Source of the DNA: Haemonchus contortus
Lineage: Eukaryota > Nematoda > Chromadorea > Rhabditida > Trichostrongylidae
Assembly: GCA_000469685.2 (NCBI GenBank)
Contig: LS997565.1
Coordinates: forward strand, 49,507,501 to 49,571,500
Reading direction: 5' to 3'
DNA length: 64,000 bases
Program-made: the position numbers and the translations under genes
The notes under the pieces: model-generated
Seen by the model: only the letters and a program-made list of their open reading frames with translations
What the model was told of the DNA's origin: nothing
Database searches by the model: none
In this document: in pieces, positions 57,766 through 64,000 of the stretch
Layout: each line of letters starts with the position of its first letter
How positions within the stretch are numbered: position 1 is the stretch's first letter

Positions 57766-60700
57766 ATGACTACAGCACCAGCAACCATCTACGGTAACAG
57801 AGGCAGTGTCGGTGAGTGTATCAATAGAAATTCTCTGGAATATCACTTGTAATGTATAAGGCTTCATTTCAGGTTTGGATTCTCTACACAGAGAGATAGC
57901 TCGTCTCTCTCCAGAACAACGTTCTATGATACGATACTCATATCAGTTCATGGAAGCGGAAGCAACAAAAAATGGGCTCGGATTATTTGTGAGGTGGGAA
58001 GGAATAACTAAATAACAAACATTGCATTTAGCAGTCTCTAACCTGATTTAGTCCCTGAACATGTGCACAAAAAAAGCTGTATTCGAGGTAATTCTCACGA
58101 ATGTGTGGCGTTCATTATTCTGCAGAATCAGCTACTGTGGGGAACATTAAGTCTCTCCTGTAAGCAGAAAAAGCTCCACGTGCTTGGAAATCCTTACCTT
58201 CTTCTTCTTTTCCAGCGCTTGTTTCGCTCAGAAGTTAAGCCCGCTTTTCTAGATATACTGGCACCACTTCCCTCGATCGAATGCTCGATTGGAATGAAGT
58301 TTAACTAAGTCTCTTCAAGTCTCTAAGCGCAGTTCAAGGAAGCGCTCCTCTGAACATTCCCTGGATCGTTTTCCGGATCGTCGAAGCTGATTCGAGGATG
58401 TTACAACATTGTCTTGATCCGTGCATTTTTCAGCAATTTGGGCTACTTTAAAACGTTCCCTTACCGCACCTATGCGCAACCATCACAATGTTAATACATC
58501 AAAAATGAACTCAAATAAGCTTAATGAGTGAAAACCAGGGAAATGAAGTCTTTAAGTATGCTTTAGGAGGGAAGGAGCGCTGGAGTGAGCAGGTTTTCTA
58601 TCTTTTCTCTTTTTTTTGCACAAGGTAATAATCCCGTCCACCGAGGTGCTCCTACTCTACTGAGGTATGGTTAAAAAGCTACATTCCCCGCATTAAGTCG
58701 CATAAAAGCGCACAGATGGTCGTCTTCTTCGTCTGTGACGCAGGCTAATATAAAAAGGATTAACACGTAACACTGAGTCATTTTTCGATGTACTATACTT
58801 GGGTGCCCCCTAACTATTACTTTTTCACCCACTCTAGCACTACGCACCTTGAGTCGCGATTGATCATAGTGGTCCTGTAGATCTTTGGCTTAAGAGGCTT
58901 TCGTATTTTCTCGTCGCAGAGAACGCCAGTCATCGAGCGTCATTTAGATCAGGCATCACTCTTACGTGAATTAACTTCAGAGGCCAGATTGCCGTAAGAC
59001 ACGATTACGGATGCTGTATAGTTGAAGACGATTGATTGCAGAAGCTCAGTGCTGTCAATTTTGATAGGGTCTTTTCTATTTGACTCCATGGTTATGTACA
59101 GCGTCTGCTTCACATTCTAACGGGGTCCGAACCATGTCAGATGATCGGATCAAGTTTGCTTCTCACACTTCAGTTTATTCTTGTCTTCACAAGCGAGCAT
59201 TACGTCGTCGGTATGAAGGAGTGTCAATGGCGTTGGCTTTTGAGCATCTCCTATCAATGACCATTACACTGCAAGAGACCTTCGGGAGCAGAATTTTACT
59301 TCTACCATCAATCTCGGTGAATTCATTCTCGTGATTTCATTACTAGCACTAGAATTTAGCAAAGTTACAGTACCCACCTTTGTTTCATGAAAAATAGGAA
59401 GAATTGGTTTTCTGGCTCTTCTCATTCATGCATCAAATTCAGATTTTGAATTTTCCCTTCGCGACGGATGCAGTGTAATCCGAATGCGGTCGTATTTGAG
59501 AAAAACCTGAACCCATATGATCCTGAAATTTGGTTCTGAAATCCATTCTGTGGGGAAACCTTGGTATTTTCTTAAGGTACCATGGTGCAATTATGTTTCC
59601 AGCATCTAATCATTCAGAGTGGGCGATATATTTTACGCTATAAGCCTAATCTGTAGGCTCTGATCAACACTGTCGAATCATTGTAAAATGAGGTATAGGA
59701 TTTGATAACGACTTTCGTTTCAAAAACCCATTGCGTCCCATTGAAGTCTCTGAGTTTGAATGTCCGGTTTTTTTCAAAGTTCAGGGTAGCTACGAGCAAG
59801 AGCCTTCTTGAACAAATTACATGATTTGTTTTTGGTTCGATTGGACACATTTTTGGAAGTTGAAGACGAATATCTGAGAGGGCTTTTTTGTGAAGTAAAT
59901 TGCCCGTTTCAATAGGATCTTTTAGTTAGAAAATAAGCCAACATCAGAGTGTTTCGTCGTCGCCTTCTACACAGATATCAAATTCTATCATCGGGCACCT
60001 TTCGTTTGGTCAATGCTTTCCATCCTGTCGAGGGTTACGGTATACGTCCCACTTTGCCTCTGTCGCCAGTTGATTTAGGGCTATATGTCGGAATTTCAGA
60101 TTTATTGTTTGCGTATGAGCTCGTGAGGTTAATTAAAGGCACAGTTAACGTCGAAGTCTCAAAGTATCTGATGTAAATATCAGAGCTTTTACTGTGAAAT
60201 AGTTAAAGGTGAAAATCGACAACTTTAGAAGAAGTAAGGGTTCAAAAAAGTAGTGAAAAAGCCACGGAATAACTGCACGGAATTGTGACAACAAAACGGC
60301 TTTGGAAGGATATCTGGACCATATTACAGTTGCCTTGAAGCGTAGTGAGCTGGCTATCGTAAGAGAGCAAGAGAGTATGGCATAACTAGTCTTCTTCTAA
60401 GCGCATTCATCGTAGTGGTAGCACAGTTTACAGCATAAACAGAAAAAGGAGATCTGTGAATGGTTCCGCGTAAATGAGCCGTTGGATTTAACCTTCTGGG
60501 TGCTCCCCCATAGCGTACTGCCACCTAAAGCCGTGTGACCACCTAAATCTTTGCAAATTCTGGGACTAGTTCCCCCAGTAATCACTCTGATCACAGAAAC
60601 TCCGACTGGCACGAACTTAGATTCGTCACAAAATTCTCCTCTTACTTGTGAGAAAGAAAACGTTTTGAAGTAAATCAGTCTTTGTTTTGGGAATGCTCCA

Positions 60701-62859
60701 GCTACTAGACTTCACCCAAAAACCAAAGCTGCGTTTGATTAAGTATTTAATCTAAATGAAGATCTAAGAAGTCAGCCAATGTGTAAATCATCGATCTGAC
60801 TAAATCAAATAGTGATTTTTTTGCTGTAGTAGTGTTTTGTATTTATTCAGATCCTTAACCAAGTATTTCAGGTTGTTCTCTGAGTATCCTCAGTACAAAG
60901 GGATCTGGCCGGCATTTCGCCAAATTCCTGACAGCGCACTCATTTCTTCAGATCAACTACGAAGACATGCCTCAGTATACATGGCTGGTCTCAAGGTAGG
61001 TTGGGTAAGAATACTTAACAGCACTTGAAGAAGGTAAGTGGTGCATTACGAAAGTGGTGCACAACCACCCTTCTGGTCCTGGAAACGAATCTCGTACTGG
61101 TACCTAACCAACCGAATCCTTCTAAGGTCGAGTCATGTGTACAATGTTTGTCTGGCAGTAAATTAGTCCTAACTACCATCTGAACCACCTGCCGTCCGAG
61201 TGATCATCGAATTCATGGTGTAGGCGCCAGCAAAGTTTCCATTCTTCCCTGTTGCCAACGATGTTGTTGAGTGGATCTTTCTCGCTCGAAGGGTGCGAAG
61301 CATAGAATTCCATCGATCAGAGCTCCCGTGAGAAGTATGAGCATACCACTCGCGGCTCTTCTAGTGTTCGTTTGATGTTTCGGAGGATCCATTCAGTAAC
61401 TGCCCTGGTCCAACGGTCGTCACAATATTGGATGACGTGTCCAGTCCAACTGATCTCCAACCTTTCAGCGTAAGCAGCTGCACGTCATGCGGGCACTTAT
61501 CTTTGTTCCTCGATGGAGCTCAGATTTCCGGATTCCCTCCTCACACATGCGTATACGGAAATTCCAAGCATCATCCCTCCCACAGACGCTGGTGCATGGG
61601 TATGGTAAGTTCGCCCCGGAAATCGCTTAGCGCTCGCTGCACCCGAGTCGCGCGCTATTATGGGAAAGGCCTAAGTTTCCAGTGGAAGGATACTGTTGCT
61701 GCTGCGGTACCGCTGTCGATCCTCGTAGGACTGTAGGGAGAATACTGCCCCTCTAGTTGGATACATAGCAAAGATTGTTAGAGCTGGGGTTGACCACATC
61801 TCCCTAATCGCTACCGTCCGTTCGCGTTGTCAAGCATTTGTGCGTATCGGTGTTCATAGCCATAGTGCTTCATAGTGCTTAATGACGAGGACATCTACGC
61901 TTCTGCTTTCAAATCTTTCTCTGGACAGTTCTTCTTTTGTCTTGAAAACGGCGTGCGGAGGGCGATTCTTGCCTATTCGAGCCCAGTGATGTCGTGTTTC
62001 ATCTTCCTGTATTCCACCATCAGATCTTCGATACACCCTTCCGATGCGGGCGATCGCGCGTAGAGAACACATATGGCCATCTCACAATTAGTCTTTCTTC
62101 TCAGCATCTCCTGAACGGTCCTACTAGCATATCCCAGTATACAAGGGTCTGCGTTATTTGAGGCGGCTCGGGAAAAATTTCTATTACTGCAAAAGGCCTC
62201 TATTTCCCATCCTACCTTTGAGTCTTCTGAACAATTTTTTTGTTTTCCTCAGATACTTGATCTGTATAAGATAAGGAATAAAAACTTGGGGCATTGATCA
62301 ATTGCGTCTGGGGATGCGCCCACGCATTCGACTTTTATCCAGGATCAAGATGTCATATCGAATGCATATGTGGCCTATACAGTGACTTGCGTGGGCCAGC
62401 TGATGTATGAGTCAGTGCTTTTATCCTCCCAGATGTATGTGGTACCGATTCTTCGGGAACTCGAATGCGTGACCGCATCCCTCAGACGGGATTGAATAAC
62501 GCCCCAGGACTTTATTCTTTCAGACTTGATTTATAATATATCAGCATTTTTTGAATAGAGAATCGTTGATGTCATGGATGATAACGAGAAGCTGATTGAT
62601 GCGACCCGGCGAATTGCAGCTAGCCACTGTAAATGGAGTATTTGCAAGTTTCATATCGAGGTAAGTTGTGGATAGAGTAGACAGGGAGCAGTCAGAGGAG
62701 TCTTGTTTGCAGCACATGGTGCCAGGACTATTGGAAGTGCTGAATATTTGTATGAACAGACAGCTGACTCCTGAGATATCTCATGCATGGGAGACACTTT
62801 ACGACATCATTGGCAACATGATCGGTCTTCAGAAGGGCATACGAAGACCTGATCCTTAA
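57766..62859 (+). CDS. Nematode globin (about 179 aa, 5 exons)
   Basis: Exons: 57766-57811 (start uncertain), 57873-57993, 60872-60995, 62559-62660, 62713-62859. With the Met at 57766 they give 540 nt in frame, ending TAA. The fold is read from LSPEQRSMIRYSYQFMEAEA (A/B helices), FSEYPQYKGIWPAFRQIPDS with Phe71 as CD1, LRRHASVYMAGL with His88 as distal E7, and RIAASHCKWSICKFHIE with His120 as proximal F8. A C-terminal GH region follows (AWETLYDIIGNMIG). It should bind haem; the role may be oxygen, redox or gas sensing. The open frame extends upstream to about 57628 without an ATG, so a 5' exon is possible. Introns 2 (2.9 kb) and 3 (1.6 kb) are long; intron 3 holds RTE and SINE relics. Confidence 0.88.
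57994..60871. other. Globin intron 2, no further gene seen
   Basis: A 2.9-kb intron. Open frames at 58063-58308, 59080-59334 and, antisense, 59638-59850 have no domain I recognise and no clear splice partners. Confidence 0.4.
61200..61740 (-). mobile_element. RTE-like LINE C-terminal fragment, degenerate
   Basis: On the minus strand, phrases RVQRALSDFRGELTIPMHQRL, then (next frame) AERLEISWTGHVIQYCDDRW and TRAVTEWILRNIKRT are the same C-terminal segment as at 6883-7186 and 36066-36470, with frameshifts. It lies in intron 3 of the globin gene, antisense to it. Confidence 0.65.
61854..62072 (-). mobile_element. Possible upstream part of the same RTE-like relic
   Basis: A minus-strand frame of 72 codons (RRSDGGIQEDETRHHW...) lies just upstream of the RTE fragment in the right orientation. 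I do not recognise its motifs, so the link is positional only. Confidence 0.3.
62283..62455 (-). mobile_element. tRNA-derived SINE, tail and body
   Basis: aaaaacttggggcattgatca, acttttatccaggatcaaga, tatacagtgacttgcgtgggccagctgatgta and cccagatgtatgtggtaccg follow the family order. The head is replaced by unrelated sequence. It ends about 100 bp before globin exon 4. Confidence 0.6.
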
Positions 62860-63640
62860 GGCGAGGGCTTTTTTATCGGCGTATTTCTCTGTTGTCTTCC
62901 GAATTTGTTTATTTCCCCTATCATTGATTCAATATTTCTTCTGTTACGATCTCATCATCGGTACATGTTCTATGAGACTAGCACTGCAGTACATATGCAC
63001 CTTAATCAATAGCACTTACAGTGAATATGAATAGTAAGTGATACCATTTGCAATTATAATGAATAACTAATTGTATTTAACACGATCCTATGAGAAACTA
63101 TACACTGATGAAGTAAGTTGTGAAATAAAGATTCCTTCTGCAGAGCTCTGGTGAAGAAGCGCTGTTCTCAGAAATCGAAAAGATTTATTTGATTTTTTTG
63201 TAACGTGGCGGAAGTGGAATAACTTTTAGAAAATAGGATCATTGAGGATCTTCTTTTTGAAAAAATCATTTCGTCATTTCAATCAAGGCAATCTATTTCC
63301 ACTGGCGGATAAGATAAACATGATAATTGACAGTTGTCTCAAAGCGCCAGCCCTTCGGTCCCTCCGTTTTGAGACTACCTCCAATCGATGAAAAATAATG
63401 CCCTCATTGCTTTGGAGCTAAAATTGATAAGAAAGAAGTAACATAACAAGCCCTGCAGTTAATTAGTACTAGAGATGAAACCAACCCATGCCTTTCAATC
63501 AGGCGAACCACTGTAGCGGGCTTTGCCATCATAGGAGTAAGGGCCCCAATCACACACCCACACACAACAGGAAAAGCTCTTCAGCCACAATGTGCTGATT
63601 TCACGTTGGGGATAGAGCATATGAAGCACATGACATTGCA
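62860..63640. other. 3' flank of the globin gene; polyadenylation signal AATAAA at 63124-63129
   Basis: The first AATAAA after the stop lies about 265 bp downstream and would fit a short 3' UTR. Nothing else is recognised. Confidence 0.4.
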
Positions 63641-63842
63641 GTATGCCAGGAGCATCCCCTCAGGACCACCACGTTCTCAATGTTTTTCAAGAATGATGGC
63701 CCCGACACGTCAGTCGAGCAATTCGGATGCGCCGTTGACGTCGGCATATACTGTGGCCAATCCCACAGCGAGTGATCAGGCTACCTACTACGGTACCTTC
63801 CCTTCATCGTCAAGTATAAATCATGAAAAACCAACAATTTAG
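63641..63842 (+). CDS. Possible terminal exon of an unrecognised gene
   Basis: After ATTGCAG (63634-63640) a frame runs YARSIPSGPPRSQCFSRMMA to a TAG at 63840-63842. It is rich in Ser, Pro and Thr and has a coding-like codon mix. No upstream exon was found between the globin gene and this point. It could also be an alternative last exon of a gene that starts further left, or chance. Confidence 0.3.
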
Positions 63843-64000
63843 AATTGTCGGAAAACAGTAATGAGCTTACTACAATGAACTTCTGGGGTGACCAAACAAA
63901 AGAACTTCATTTAGTCCACTCGAATAATATCTTCATGGTTTCTAAAATTGAAAAAAACTTGTGTTATTATAGTCTCTGGAGCTATGGGAAACCCACATAG
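63843..64000. other. Right edge, nothing recognised
   Basis: AT-rich sequence. Confidence 0.3.

Overview
This window is eukaryotic DNA from a nematode, most likely a strongylid/hookworm-like (clade V) worm. Genes are split into many short exons by GT-AG introns, and the gene families are nematode ones: SRSX-type chemoreceptors, secreted ShKT peptides and a nematode globin. The rest is dense with Tc1/mariner, Penelope-like, RTE-like and tRNA-SINE relics. There is no operon-like bacterial organisation, rRNA or CRISPR. I cannot name the species.

Region 1 (1-41565) is a minus-strand tandem array of six SRSX-type 7TM chemoreceptor genes, labelled A to F from left to right. B (4486-8268), C (11633-18470), D (21189-26576), E (30736-33531) and F (37007-41565) each assemble by hand into an uninterrupted seven-exon reading frame of 311-322 residues. 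Exons 1 to 5 are 107, 99, 132, 114 and 137 nt in all five. Gene A (1-609) enters from the left edge, has only exons 1-3, and is broken by a 21-nt hairpin-forming insertion carrying a stop. In all six genes an AG lies one base before the start codon, as expected for spliced-leader trans-splicing. Flanks of A and D, and of C and E, are paralogous, so the array grew by segmental duplication. The introns hold the mobile elements: a Penelope-like element with inverted terminal repeats, itself carrying a small mariner element (gene C intron 3), a mariner element with a 59-bp palindrome (gene D intron 6), RTE fragments and SINEs.

Region 2 (about 42-54 kb) starts with mariner and SINE debris and a pair of tandem repeats. 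It then holds four ShKT peptide genes in two head-to-head pairs (46069-47367 and 49505-52863). Three are intact: a 25-residue signal exon plus a 43-residue six-cysteine exon. The fourth is a pseudogene with a 1568-bp Tc1-like transposon in its second exon. All four share a TATA box exactly 52 bp before the ATG and an inverted AACAAT pair 20-22 bp further upstream.

Region 3 (54-64 kb) holds a fold-back element, SINE copies and a plus-strand five-exon globin gene (57766-62859) with His at the expected E7 and F8 positions. A possible terminal exon of a further gene lies near the right edge.

No wholly new system stands out. The best leads are the shared ShKT promoter architecture, the two palindrome-forming insertions, the nested transposons that can be ordered in time, and a frameshifted C-terminal tail in receptor B. 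Exon assemblies were made by eye and need RNA support.
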